A stretch of DNA of 64,000 nt from Pholiota molesta (Eukaryota > Basidiomycota > Agaricomycetes > Agaricales > Strophariaceae). This document shows, in pieces, positions 1 through 12,600 of this stretch (its first letter is position 1; each line of letters opens with the position of its first letter). A model generated the notes under the pieces. It was not told the origin of the DNA, ran no database searches, and worked only from the letters and a program-made list of their open reading frames with translations. Location: contig JACGCK010000003.1 in NCBI GenBank assembly GCA_014925825.1, forward strand, positions 124,001-188,000. The letters are read 5' to 3'. A program made the translations under genes and the position numbers.

Positions 1-130
1 CGGCCTGATCCCAGCTTGCACCAGTGCACAACGACTCAATCATCCTGCAGCATTCTGCCAGGCAGTGTCTGTTCTCTCTCTAAGTATTGGTGGACTGTCG
101 GCGTTGGTTCTCTGATACCCTACCAACAAG

Positions 131-2704
131 ATGTCGGACCCCCGTTTCGCCAGACTCAAGTCTGACCCCCGTTTCCGCCGCCCCAAAACAAAAACGAACA
201 AGGTCGTCATCGACGAGCGCTTCAAGAGCGTCCTCGCACAGGACAAAAAGCAAAATGGTGTGCCGTCCGGCTTTACGCCCATCTCTTTGCCTTCATCTAC
301 TAATACCTTTTGATCCCTAATTTTAGCAGGCCGCAAAGTCGACAAATACGGCCGCCCCGTTTCGAAGACACAGGCGCAGGACAATCTGCGCCGGTACTAC
401 CGTCTAGAGGGCGATGACGCCGATGAAGGCGGCCCCAGAATTCCGGATCTCGCGCGCGGAGAGGTCATGCTCGAGTCCTCCGACGAAGAGGAGGACGACG
501 ATGCGAAAGGGAACGACGACTCGGACTCGGACGACGGCGGCTTCGTCACCCTCGGGCGGGACTCCTCGCGCCCCATCGCCGTGCACGACGAGGACGGAGA
601 GGCGGAGATCGACCTCGACGAAGACACCTTCGCCGACCTCGACGCACAGGCCGCGGCTTACGCCCACACCCACGACGACGATGAGGAGGCGGAGGGCGGC
701 ACGCCCGCGGTCGCGCGCACCGCCCGGCTCGCGATCGTCAACCTCGACTGGGACCACGTCCGCGCGCACCACCTGTACAAGATCTGCGCGTCGCTCGTGT
801 CGCCCACCGCGCCCGTCGTGCGCGCGTCCGCGACGTCCTCGTCGTCCACCGCCGCCATCGACGCCGCGGACCGGCTGCGGGGCAAGGTCAGCGCTGCGAA
901 GGGCCGTGGCGGGAAGGGCGCGGGCGCGACGACTGTCGTGCGCGGGCAGGTGCTGAGCGTGAGGGTGTATCCGAGCGACTTTGGGAAGGCGCGGATGGAG
1001 CGCGAGGAGAAGGAGGGCCCGCCGGCGGAGATTTTCAAGAAGAAGGACGTGGAGAACCCGGAGGAGGTGGATGAGAAGAATGTGTACGAGGTGGGCGGAG
1101 AGGACGAGTACGATGAAGATGCGTTAAGGAAGTATCAGTTGGAGCGGCTGAGGTAGGTGTTTTTTGCTCTTTCTTTGTGAGAGGTTGTGCTGATTTCGGG
1201 GATAGATATTATTATGCGATCGTCACATGCGATACGGTCGACGCTGCGTCGCATATCTACAATGAGCTAGAAGGTACTGAGCTCGAGCGCTCTGCGAATG
1301 TGTTTGATATGAGCTTCGTTCCTGAAGACATGACTTTCGAAACCGAGCCTCGGTACGCCATCGGAACATCTTATGTGATCGCATGCATCTAATTATCCTA
1401 TGTAGAGACGAAGCCACAGACGAAGCTAACACCGAATACAAAGCAGTGGAATTCGTCACAGACGTACGTCCTCCCACCACATCCACCCCAAAACCAACTA
1501 ATCAACAACCCTTGAATCCAGGCCCTCCGCCACTCCAAGGTCAAACTCACATGGGACGAGGACGACCCGGAGCGCAACCACATCACCCGGCGCGCACTCA
1601 CAAAAAAGGAGATCGAAGAAAGCGACTTCCGCGCGTACATCGCCAACACATCCTCCGAGTCCGAATCCGACGCCGAGACCGCCCCGCCTCCAACAAGAAA
1701 TCCAAGAAGGACAAGAAAAAAGCCGCGCGCGATAAGATGCGCGCGCTCCTCCTCGAGGGGAACGACGACGCGATGCCGGAGGGCTGGGGCGGCGATGACG
1801 CGCAGGACGGGGGCGATGATGGGGATGATGTGGATATGGAGATCACGTTCACGCCCGGGCTGAGCGCGGCGAAGGAGGGCGAAGAGACGACGCTGGAGCG
1901 GTACCAGCGCAAGATGCGCGAGAAGCGGAAGATGCGCAAGGAGCAGGTGAAGGAGCAGGGCGAGGAGAAGGAGGAGGGCGGGAAGAAGGGGGCGGAGAAG
2001 AGAGGGAAGAAGGTGGATGATGAGTTCTTCGAGGCGGATAGTGAGGCGGAGCGTCCTGCTGAGGAAGGCGAAAAGTCGCATAAAGACAAAGGCAAAGATA
2101 AGGGTAAAAGCAAGAGCAAGAAAGCACGTCATGCGGATGCTTCCGACGAGGAGAGACCCGCTGCGCGTAAGGAGGCTACGGAAGAGGAGCTCGCGCTGCT
2201 CGTCGCGTCGAACGACCCGGACGCCGAGCCGAAGCACTTCAGTCTCAAGTCCGTGATTAAGGCCGAGAAGGGCAAGAAGCATAGGAAAGGCCGCAAAGAG
2301 AAGAACAAGGAGGACGACGGCGAGGCGCAGGAGGACTTTGTCGTTAATGTCAAAGACGAGCGGTTCAAAGTATTGTTTGAGGATCATCATTTTGCTATCG
2401 ATCCTACGAACCCTCAGTGCGTTTCTTTTTCTCGTCGGTTCAGTGGGAAGACCGGTAGCTGATAAGGTGCATTGTTATTATTATTATTTAGTTTCAAAAA
2501 GACGAAAGCGATGGGTGCGCTGCTGGAAGAGCGACAAAAGCGTCAGCGCGAGCTGCGCGACCAGCGCCCCGAAGGCGAGGCCGCCAAATCGAAGCCGACA
2601 GAAGGACAAATGCGAAGAGCCTGCAGAGCTTGGTGGAGAGCGTGAAGCGCAAAAGTGCCAATGCCGATCCGCCTGGGCAGGGAAAGCGCAGAAAGCTGCT
2701 GTAG
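131..2704 (+). CDS. ESF1: ESF1-like pre-rRNA processing protein (two apparent frame breaks)
   Basis: Nucleolar protein of the small-subunit processome needed for early 18S pre-rRNA cleavage. The N-terminus MSDPRFARLKSDPRFRRP, the KVDKYGRP element after intron 1, the acidic stretch, the RNA-binding-like core (exon ending LERLR, next exon starting YYYAIV) and the C-terminal NUC153-type motif DERFKVLFEDHHFAIDP all match the ESF1 family. Introns seen: 258-329, 1153-1205, 1353-1405, 1464-1521 and 2417-2491, all GT-AG. Two places do not stay in frame. Near 1681-1690, at a C run, the reading must gain one base to pass from the acidic segment into the Lys-rich one. Near 2608, at an A run, the same is needed to reach the family-typical tail (SLQSLVESVKRK...GKRRKLL) that stops at 2704; the unshifted frame stops at 2645. 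Both look like homopolymer under-calls, but true damage is not excluded. Confidence 0.9.
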
Positions 2705-2908
2705 ATAGATTTGTTATTTTGCATGGCTTATTTTGGATTCCTCGTGTACTTAGGGTGTCAAACACTGTATACACGTTGCTTTCGGCGTTCATGAGAACTC
2801 GGTACAATTTGATTCAGGTGGGAAGGATAAATTTCGGCAATCGATACATTGAGGGCAACACTACTACTTGGTATTGGTGCCAGTATCACCGGAGTCCTAT
2901 CAGAAAGG

Positions 2909-3814
2909 CTATGAGATCTTGGCGTTAGAAAAATCGAGTTCAGGATGAGCTGCTTGGAATTTCTTGAGCGCCTATTTTTTTGGTCAGGAAATGAAGAAAA
3001 GAAGCGAGATAAATGTCGTACATCCATCTTCTTCAACTCGTCGGATGTGGGTTTACCCATTTGCTATTGAGTAGACTATCAATGAATGATCTATGTGAAA
3101 AAATACGTCAACCTACTTTCTGTGCGTTGTCGAACTGGCCGGGGCGAGTAAGGATTAGAACATGAGAAAAAGATAAAGGGAGATCATACCATCATTTTCT
3201 CAACCATTCCTCTGTAAAAATGGATAAGCAGTCCAATCGAAGGAATTCTCAGCCGGTAGGCGTACCTAGTTTCGTTATCAAGATCGCTCAATTTGCTGTT
3301 GGTGGGCTCGATTTTCTTGGTATCGATCTTTGGGTGGTGGGTGAGGACGTTCTCCCACCAAGTCTGATTGTTTATTTTCTCGAGATGAATGAGAACAGCT
3401 TTGTTATCCTCTAGATAAATTCCACATTAAACGTCCTAGTCTTTGGGAAGACAAAGTCTAATTAACTCACGGACAGTCCAAGTGCTATCTTCGACCTTGA
3501 TCTCCTTGCATAATTCACCAGAGATAATGGGCTCGGCGCCTTTCAGACCGACGCTGAGCTTCTTCTTCTGGAGAACGACCACAAGATCCCTGCCGCGGGT
3601 GCCCTGGGGAACAGGCACAGTAACATCTACTTCGCCTAATTCTTGCGTCCAAGTATATGGGAGTGCTGTAGATCAAATAGATGTTGAGACAAATTAATCC
3701 GCAGGGCTACGGGCGCATACCAGCCTGCTCTTGTTCCTCGCGGGCCTTTGCCTCTGCGTCGGCGGCTTCTCGCTGCTCAGGAGTGAGCTTGTCGTAGTCC
3801 GAGAGTTCGGACAT
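2909..3814 (-). CDS. nudC: NudC family nuclear movement protein (CS domain)
   Basis: Co-chaperone-like protein of the dynein/nuclear migration pathway that works with LIS1/NudF and Hsp90. Start [18 protein letters not shown] at 3814. The CS (p23-like) domain is clear: [20 protein letters not shown], then [12 protein letters not shown] and [13 protein letters not shown], then [18 protein letters not shown]. The conserved C-terminal part MVEKMM...[13 protein letters not shown] continues over intron 2972-3021 into a last exon reading [20 protein letters not shown] and a stop at 2909. Further short introns split the middle. Start and end both match the usual NudC layout. It is divergent from the SUMO ligase gene, with 228 bp between the two start codons. 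Confidence 0.93.
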
Positions 3815-4042
3815 GATTATGGCGGTGAGTGGCTTGTGAAGAAATGAATTTTGGATTCTACGAGAACCATCTTTAAATTAGGGTGCTGGGATGACTAAGC
3901 ATAGAAGTGGATGATGCGGATGATGGCAAGCTTGAAAAGGGCAAACAAACATCGCCATACAGCCAATAGCACTTGACTTTGCGGCCACACTGCGAACTCA
4001 CCTCCGTCTTCAAAGGTCCACCACCCCCCAGGCTCGCGTCGA
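3815..4042. promoter_or_regulatory. Divergent intergenic region of nudC and the PIAS-type gene
   Basis: These 228 bp separate two opposite start codons and must hold both promoters. No clear TATA box was seen. The call rests on gene layout only. Confidence 0.5.
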
Positions 4043-6630
4043 ATGGCTTCTCCGGATGCATGGCTAGACTTTGAGGTCCGTCGTCTCTGCTTCGATCTGC
4101 ACTATGTCTGCTTACAAAACCACGCCTGCTGCAGAACATTCGCCACAATATCAAGAATAACACCGTCGACAGGTTGAAACAGATTTTGGCGGGCTTCAAC
4201 GAGGAGTGCGGTACGCATTTCGCCAAGTCGGGCAAAAAGCAGGACATTATCGACAGGATATGCGGCGTGCTGGATCTCTGGCGCAACTCGCTCGCTGAGG
4301 ATAGATGGAATAAGGCCAAGGCGGTGGTCTATCAGGTGCGGCAAACTGGGATGTAAGTGCCGTTTTGACGGGGCATTTTGACCCATTCGAGAAAGACGCC
4401 CGTGCTGAAGCGTCCTGCTTTGGCGATACTCATTGCTGGTCTTCTTTTGTAGATACACCCCTACCCGGTCGATGCCACTATCCGGCCTGCTTCCTACCCC
4501 TCCTACTAGCTCTCACGCGACGTACGATCCACCGAAGCCCGTTCATTATCCTCATGTTTCCGGCTCAAGTAACATTGCTCACTACGATCCTTACGCGCCT
4601 CCACGCCGACCTTTAACGATTCCTCTCCCTGGTCCTTCAACCTCCACGCAAAAGCCCACAGGTATTTACATTCCATCTCACTAAATAGGCTATATGGCCT
4701 GACCTCTCCGTGTAGCAATTCGCTTCAAAGAGTCTCCCTTTTTCTCAATTGACCAAGCTGTTACATCAGTGGTAGAATGCCCAGGTGGGAAGGTTTTGTT
4801 TTGAGACATGGCTATATGCTAAGATGGTTTACAGAATCCACAAGCCCCACCGATCGACGACAGCAAACCCTGTCGTTCACGTTAAATGCAGATCAGTTGA
4901 CGAAAATGAAAACCCCTGGGTACGTGCCTCCGTGTTCCCTATCTATGCTCCTAACCCGGTTCTCGTCCATTTCGGCCCATCAGATCAAAGTATCAGCTTC
5001 GCTTGTTCTGTACTTCATCCATTTTCTATGGTGGTGTCAACTCCTTTCGATCCACGAATATTCCGTGTCCAATGGAGTTCCCTCCTACGTGCGAAGTACG
5101 CGTCAACAGCACGCAGATAACCGCAAACTTGAAGGGGCTGAAGAAGAAGCCTGGGACAGCGCCTCCGCCGGACATTGGCAAATATTCTAAATTGACGGGC
5201 CACAACAAAATTGAGATGGTCTACGTGAATAGCCAACAACCCGTGCAATCGAAGGTGGGCGCTTTTTTTATAGCTTTGTTTATTTGATGATTTACTGAAC
5301 AGCTGGTTCCAGAAATACTATATGATCGTGATGCTTGTTGAATCAACAACTATTGATGCGCTGGTGGAAAACTTGAAGTCGCAGCATCTTCGAACTGCCC
5401 ATGATGTCCGACAGAAAAGTATGTCCTGTTGTCAAGGTTTTTTGACTTTCCTTCGGCTAACGCGTGCTTGAAAGTGATCCAAACCATGTCAGCAGATGAC
5501 GAAATTGTAGCGGGGCCTCAGAAAATGTCTTTGAGGTGTCCGGTTAGTAGTGTTATGTTTCTCTAAAGCAGAACAAGTTATTGACCAAAATCATAGCTTA
5601 CCTTTGTGCGAATATCCATTCCCTGTCGTTCGTCAAAATGTGTGCATCCACAATGCTTCGATGCCACCTCGTGGTTTACCATGATGGAACAAACTACGAC
5701 ATGGCTGTGTCCTGTGTGTGAACGAACATTGGATCATAAGGATCTGATCATGGACGGGTGAGTTTAACTTAGTCTCCATTAGGCATGTGTCTCATCGAAG
5801 GCCCTAGGTACTTCAATGAAATATTGCAACAAACGCCCGAGAGTGTAGAGGATGTGATTGTGGAGGCTGATGGACAGTGGCATACTTCTGATAACAAGTA
5901 TGGATCCCCCGAGTGGAAGGAGAGCCATCGTCCACCTGTCAAGCCACCGTCGCCAGTGAAGAAACCCACCAGTCCGCCTCCGAACACCACTTGTCCGCCA
6001 TCCAACGCAAATGGGTCCGCTCAGGCTAATGGAAAAGCCCGTGCTCCTAATGTCGAAGTATTGGTGCTGGATGACACGGACGACGACGAAGACGAGGGCC
6101 AAGTGAAACGAGAACTATCTCCGTCATATGCGTCTTCCGCCAATCAGTCTTTCGACTCCCGACCGCCGCCATTAACGCAAACACAATCACAGTCACAAGT
6201 ACCATCCAGCAACGTAATAGACTTGACGTTGGATTCGGACGACGATGAGCCGCCACCCGTCCAGTCCAACGCGTATGGCAAGCGGAAGGCCACCGAGGCT
6301 GACCTCGAAAGCTCCGCGAGCAGCGACCAACTGTGGAAAAAAGGGAGGATGGACCCATCCCGCATATTGCCCGCACCAAGAGTGTCTTCCACGGGCAGCA
6401 TGAACGGCAGCAGCGCGCCGCCCGCATCGCACTCGTCGCCGATCAACGGCCACCCACCGACGTCGCCTAACCGCTATCCGTCCTCGTTCGCCAATAACAC
6501 CCTGCCACCGGTCTACCCTACTAATTACCCGAGGCAAGGGTCGAGCAATCCGTCGTTGCAGTTGCCGCCCCTGATGGTCCCTAATTATCCGCCAGCACGG
6601 CAGCCACCGCAGAATGGGCGATGGTCGTAG
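4043..6630 (+). CDS. PIAS/Siz-type E3 SUMO-protein ligase (SAP, PINIT, SP-RING)
   Basis: Transfers SUMO from Ubc9 to nuclear substrates. Start MASPDAWLDFE at 4043; intron 4076-4134 follows (donor GTCCGT), then NIRHNIKNNTVDRLKQILAG, a SAP domain that binds DNA. The next exons carry a Pro-rich linker and a PINIT domain (FKESPFFSIDQAV; STSPTDRRQQTLSFTLN; PGTAPPPDIGKYSKLTG). The SP-RING (MIZ) domain is at about 5580-5765: RCPLTFVRISIPCRSSKCVH, PQCFDATSWF, then WLCPVCERTLDHKDLIMD, with the Cys/His zinc ligands present. The tail is Pro/Ser-rich and disordered. It contains two likely SUMO-interacting motifs, VEVLVLDDTDDDEDE and VIDLTLDSDDDE, both hydrophobic cores followed by acidic runs. The last exon ends at 6630. 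At least seven short introns are needed. Yeast counterparts are Siz1 and Pli1; which orthologue this is was not resolved. Confidence 0.92.
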
Positions 6631-6739
6631 CTTTTTGTGCAGTACTCTTATAGGATTATCGATAAATATCACGCGTAGAATAATAACTGTACCGTCTAAT
6701 ATTGAGCGCCAGTTGAGCGCAATATCATTATGTCTTGCA

Positions 6740-6893
6740 AGTTGCTGCTGATATGGAATTGACACGAGGGAGGAGTTCGAGGTGATGAATGAACTCAGGG
6801 AGACTCAGGGCTGTGCGCCTCGCTGTTGCGATACGGGACTGCCACGAGGGAGAAGGTCGCGAGCCGGTAATGAGAGAACCCAGGGCTGTGCAG
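6740..6893. repeat. Imperfect ~77-bp tandem repeat upstream of the ADP/ATP carrier
   Basis: Two diverged units, about 6740-6817 and 6820-6893, share CACGAGGGAG near their middle (6763 and 6843) and CAGGGCTGTGC at their ends (about 6806 and 6882). They lie 150-300 bp upstream of the carrier start in the 411-bp gap between the two genes, so they may hold duplicated regulatory sites. No TATA box was identified in this gap. Confidence 0.6.
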
Positions 6894-7041
6894 TTTACAT
6901 ATTGAGAGGGTCGGCAGACGCGTGCCGGTTAGGGAAGAGCGGAGTTGAAAGCGACCCGGTGCTTCCCGAAAGCCTTTTGACGCGAAAGTTTTTCGCCATT
7001 GCTTCTTTACCTTTTCCTCCACCCCCACTCATTCTACTAAA

Positions 7042-8304
7042 ATGGCCGACGTAAAGAAGGGCAAGACTCCTCAAGAGTTCGCTAGTCAGTATATCTTCTG
7101 CTATCATATATTCTCGTCCTCACCGTCCGCGATGCAGTCGACTTCTTGATGGGAGGTGTCTCCGCTGTAAGCACTTTTCTGGTTTGAATTTTGAACTATG
7201 CTCAAATACCTCCAATAGGCTGTTGCGAAGACCTCCGCCGCTCCCATTGAGCGCATCAAGCTCCTGGTCCAGAACCAGGATGAGATGGTGCGTCTTTTGC
7301 TCTCGTGCTCACCGCCAGCGCTGACACGTCACGCGCACAGATCAAGCAAGGTCGTCTGGCTACCCCCTACAAGGGCATCGGCGACGCCTTCTCGCGTACT
7401 TACCGCGAGGAGGGTCTTCTCTCCCTCTGGCGTGGAAACACCGCCAACGTCATCCGTTACTTCCCCACCCAAGCGCTCAACTTCGCCTTCAAGGACTACT
7501 TCAAGTCCCTGTTCGGCTTCAAGAAGAATGAAGGTTACTGGAAGTGGTTTGCTGGCAACGTCGCCTCCGGTGGTGCCGCTGGTGCTTCGTCCCTCCTTTT
7601 CGTCTACTCTCTCGACTACGCCCGTACCCGTCTCGCCAACGATGCCAAGTCCGCTAAGGGTGGAGGTGCTCGTCAGTTCAACGGTCTCGTCGATGTCTAC
7701 AAGAAGACCCTCGCCTCTGATGGTATTGCCGGTCTCTACCGTGGCTTCGTCCCCTCGGTCGTTGGTATCATTGTCTACCGTGGTCTCTACTTTGGTGTCT
7801 ACGATTCGCTCAGTGCGTATTTCTTTCATCCGAAAATTTTCACAATTTCCTAATATGGTCTGCAGAGCCTGTTGTCCTCGTTGGTGCTCTTGAGGGATCC
7901 TTCCTCGCTTCCTTCGGTCTCGGATGGGGAGTTACCATCGGTGCTGGTCTTGCGTCATATCCTCTCGACACCATCCGGTATGTTCCTTTGCTTGAATCAA
8001 GTTTTCACGTGTAATCTCATAATATCGATCAGTCGTCGTATGATGATGACCTCTGGATCAGGAGTGAACTACAAGTCCATGTTCGATGCTGGTTCCCAGA
8101 TCGTCGCCAAGGAGGGTATGAAGTCGCTCTTCAAGGGTGCTGGTGCCAACATCCTCCGTGGTGTTGCTGGTGCTGGTGTGTTGTCTCTCTACGACAAGCT
8201 CCAGGAGGTCATGTTCGGCAAGGTCTACTCCGGTGGTAAGTTTTTGTTATCCATCGTCTCCTTCCAATATCTGTATGCTCATAACGTTCTTAGGATCTGG
8301 CTAA
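7042..8304 (+). CDS. Mitochondrial ADP/ATP carrier (adenine nucleotide translocase)
   Basis: Exchanges cytosolic ADP for matrix ATP across the inner mitochondrial membrane. It belongs to the SLC25 mitochondrial carrier family, with three ~100-residue repeats and six membrane helices. Start [14 protein letters not shown] at 7042. Carrier signatures are seen in each repeat: [26 protein letters not shown] and YPLDTIRRRMMM. The last contains RRRMMM, the nucleotide-exchange signature of true ADP/ATP carriers. Introns: 7085-7137, 7167-7218, 7288-7340, 7813-7865, 7978-8032 and 8236-8293. The final exon is only 11 nt including the stop. The encoded length of about 310 aa fits the family. Codon use is strongly biased to C-ending codons, as expected for a highly expressed gene. 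Confidence 0.97.
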
Positions 8305-9659
8305 ATAAAAGGCTGATTTTCATCTGCTGGCATTGGCTGGGGATGAGGGACGGCTACGCATCATTTACATTTATTACGCATAGAGTTTGTTTTTTATCTT
8401 TGATTCGCATTGGGTATGGTACACTATACCCTCGTAACAACCCATATATCAGTAGAGCAAACCCAATACATAATCTGCCCACTGGACTCGGTATTGGAGC
8501 GGGATTAAGTGAATTTGCTTTGCTTTGAATATGCAGCATGATGTGGAGTGGAGGTGCCTATAGTCTATTGAACCTATGTTAGTCTGGCTATGCGCGGCCT
8601 TCGCACTGTTGGACTAGGTATACTAACTGCTTGTCCAAGAAACGTTATCTACCATCATAAGCATGTCGATATAGTGTGGTAAAGAAGCTGGCAAGTCGAC
8701 CCTCTCAATACATCACATTGACCTCGCGAGGCAAATTGCATGCTAATGTGTTACTTAAAGTGCATTATGCAACGAGGCTGGCGATTTCTCGGATTTCTGT
8801 CGGGCCACAGTAACCTTCTTAAAAATTAACGTTTCAACGCCCATTATTGTGAGTCTAAGCATAGATTCAGAGCCAAATTAGTGTCATGGCACCGAATATT
8901 TAATGTTTATAGAGCATGCCTCAGGCTTCGTTTTTGAGTGTATTTGGTCGAGCTTGAGTTATGCTCGTCGTCCGTACTTTGGGAATGGTGGGCTTGAGGT
9001 GGGCTGGTGACGTGCGGCTCAACGTCGGAGTCTTGTCGAAAAGTCATTCGATTGAAGGATGTGGGTTTGTGCGATGGATACTTGCAGGTGCTGAACTTGA
9101 ATGCACGTATACTATACCTATTGCCTTGACGTCTCGCCGACGTCTAACACTCAGAACGTGAGCGGCAATTGACTTGTGGTTTAGACTAACTTCGGCAATA
9201 AGTTGAACGCCGCACGGTGGACTCTCAGTCTATGGAGCGATTGTTAGTATAAGCAGAGATCGTGCGCAGCAGTATCAGCCATGGAAGTCGATGCGAGACA
9301 GGAAGCTAACATATCATAACTGCAGGAAGAGCCAGCTTGTGTGTTTTTTTAGCCAAAGAGAGAATTGAGGGGCCTAGATTCTGAAGCAGAGCAAAGCACA
9401 CTTGAAGGCTCGCAGTTAAGCAACATCGGTGGTGGTTATAGTTTAGTCAACCCGAAAGCATGTCCGAAATAAGTTTACGACACAACAAAGTGGGATTGAG
9501 TAGCAGAGTCGCCTCGATTCATCGAAACTCGCGGCAGAGAGATGATGGTGGAGGAAAGAGAGCGTCGATCACGATGTCTCCTATCTAAGACCCGACGCGT
9601 ATCAGATATGGTGGTCACTCACTCGACGGACTGACACACCGGGTCACCTTTCTACTTTC
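8305..9659. other. Intergenic stretch, no gene recognised
   Basis: About 1.35 kb between the carrier and the PsuG-PfkB gene. It is moderately AT-rich. Open frames are short and show no family motif. No RNA gene, terminal repeat or clear repeat was seen. It probably holds the carrier 3' UTR and the promoter of the next gene. Confidence 0.6.
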
Positions 9660-12600
9660 ATGCCTTACCTTCGCGGCTTGAAGCTCCCCAGGTCACCTTT
9701 ACGACGCTCCCACTCCTCTTGGCCCACCCTCCATGCCGTGCGCGCCCGAAACGCGCCCATCGACCTCCACCCCGAGGTCGAAGACGCTCTCGCGCACAAC
9801 CAGCCCGTCGTCGCACTTGAGACAGCGCTCGTCACGCACGGGCTGCCCTACCCGCAGAGCCTCGAGGTCCCGCTGATGCTCGAGGACGTCGTCCGCTCCA
9901 CCGGCGCGGTCCCCGCGACGATAGGCATCCTCGGCGGGCGCGTCAAGGTCGGCCTCGCGCGCGACGAGCTCGACAGGCTTGCGGGGCGGAAGGCCGGCGC
10001 GAAGCTGGCCAAGGTCTCGCGGAGAGACATCGCTGCTGCTCTTGCGACGGGTTCCGATGGAGGTTGGTGTTCTGGCTCGTATGTGGTTTTCTGTAGCTGA
10101 CGGTGGACTGGAAAAACAGGGACAACATGTAGCGCTACGATGATCTTTGCGGCGTTGGCTGGAATCAAGGTACGGACCTATTCGACATGTTGCTTTCTTT
10201 CTTTTTCAATGGTCTTGTTACTTGTATAGGTATTTGCGACAGGCGGGTGAGTAACCTGTGTTGGATGTAGCAAATCAAGAGTTACTGAATGGCTGTATCA
10301 GACTCGGAGGGGTACATCGCGGTGGCGAAAATTGTATGAGATTCCTTCGGTATTCTCAACATATTGTCGCATCATTTGACACCCGTCTTTAGCAATGGAT
10401 GTGTCCGCCGACCTCCATGAACTCACTCGTTGCCCTGTCGGAGTGGTATCTTCTGGAGTCAAATCCATTCTGGATATCAAGAGGTTAGCTCTTATGATTT
10501 TCGCGAGATAAGCCCAGGACTAACTATCATTTCACAGAACACTTGAATATTTGGTGAGCCTTATCCACAAAATAATACATTCAACGTCGTCCTTAATTGT
10601 CTACAGGAAACTCTTGGAGTTCCCGTTGTAACATACGGTAACTCGCGTGAATTCCCTGCATTTTATTCTCGTCATAGTGGTTACAACGTAAACCCTCTTC
10701 CAGTACACCTTATATATTCTCCAGGGACTAACTCTCCCATTTTGACAGGTTCCTTGGAATTTTGAAGATCCAGCAACAGCTGCCCAGTTCCTTTGTAAGT
10801 ACTCACATGTATGTATGAAAGTCAACGAAACTAGCTAAAACACCATTCTTAGACACCCAATGGCAACTAGGCTTGCAAAACGGCGCATTAATCGCAGTTC
10901 CTATCCCCCATGAGTATGAAACAGCCGGAGAGCAAATACAAAAATTCGTGACGCAAGCCGTCCTCGAGTCCGAGGAGAACGGGGTCAGCAAGAGCGGCAA
11001 GGATGCTACGCCTTGGCTTTTGGACCGGGTTGCGCAGCTGACGGGCGGTAGTTCGCTGGTTTCGAATATTGCGTTGTTGAAGAATACGGCACTTATTGGT
11101 GAGTTATAATTGATAGCGTTTTGTTGATTCTTGTACTGGGTCATTAATTGTTTCATAGGTGGACAGATTGCGGTCAACTATCAGAAACTGGCGAATGAGT
11201 CTGTCAGCAATGCTTTATTTTAAACATGGATTTCCTTCATTAAACCAGTTTTTTTTTCGCATTGACATTTCCAGGACTCTGGGGACAATGCGCCTCCACC
11301 TATCTCGCATGGAAAAACAACCTCGCCTGCCAATATATTCAAGTACCAGGATCACGACCTGAAACAGCCAGATAATCAGGTAAGGTCCAATCTATACATT
11401 CAACCAAATTATACCGCATCCACTAACCACCCAACCCACAAGGCCCCAGCCAACGTCGTCATCATCGGCTGCGCCGCCCTCGACATCACCGCCCAAGAGA
11501 ACCCAGACACCAACGCCGCCCTCGCGCGGCACTCCACCGCCCCCGGCCGCGTCCGCCTCTCGCTCGGCGGCGTCGCGCGCAACATCGCCGAGGCCGCGCA
11601 CCGCGTCATGCGCGCCAAGTTCCCCGCGCTTTCGTCCGTGCTGCTCGCCCCGATCGGGCGCGACGCGTTCGGGCACCTGCTCGTCGACGAGCACGCGGGC
11701 TTCGGGATGCGCGCGGACGGGCTGGTCCGGCTGCGCGAGGTGCCGACGGCAGTGTGCAATATGGTGCTGGACAGCGCGGGCACGCTTGTGGGCGGCGTGG
11801 CGGATATGTCGATTATGGATTCTGTGACTGGTGCGGATGTGAGTGGCATTCTTGTGAGTCTGAGTCGCGAGTATGAATTGAGCTCTTTTGCTCCGTGCAT
11901 AGGTGGTTGCCCATCTTGCAAAGCATACGCCAAGCATAGTTGCGCTTGATGGGAACTTTGCTCCCACAACTATCGACGAGATTGTCCAGCATTGCAATAA
12001 AAACAAGATTCCCAGTATGTTTTTCTTTTCGCAAACTACAGGTTATAACAACATCTAATGATTCTCAGTTCTATTGTAGGTCTACCCAGCATTTTTATCG
12101 CACTGCCGGTGCGCAAAAAGAAATACTAACCCGACTTACAGCGAACCAACCTCAGCAATCAAATCAACCACCATCCTACCTGCTATCGCGAGCGCTCTCA
12201 AAAACAAAGAATCATGTCCTGCACCAATCGCATACTGCTCTCCTAACCTACTCGAACTAACACAGCTCTACGAAACCGCCCAGTCGGATCTCTTCGGCCT
12301 CACAGAGCATGCCGCCTGGTGGTCAACGATCAACAGCCTCAACCTCGGCACCGCCTTCCGCATGGACCTCGACCAGCTCGCGCGCAGGCCCGTGTCCGAC
12401 CAAGACGAGGCCCAGGGCAACCTCGCATTTCTCGTCGACGAGGGCATCGCGCAGAAGGCCGTGCACCTCCTGCCGTTCTTCCAGCACATCGTCGTCAAGT
12501 GCGGCATGCAAGGTGTGCTCGTCGCGATGTGCATCGACGGCAAGTATGCTGCCAACTCGGGCTGGGCGAACGAGCGCAGCAATCCGCGCCTGCGTTATGT

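Noticed and set aside
6193..6765. 190-aa open frame on - opposite the SUMO ligase tail
   Set aside because: Antisense shadow of the disordered Pro/Ser-rich C-terminus.
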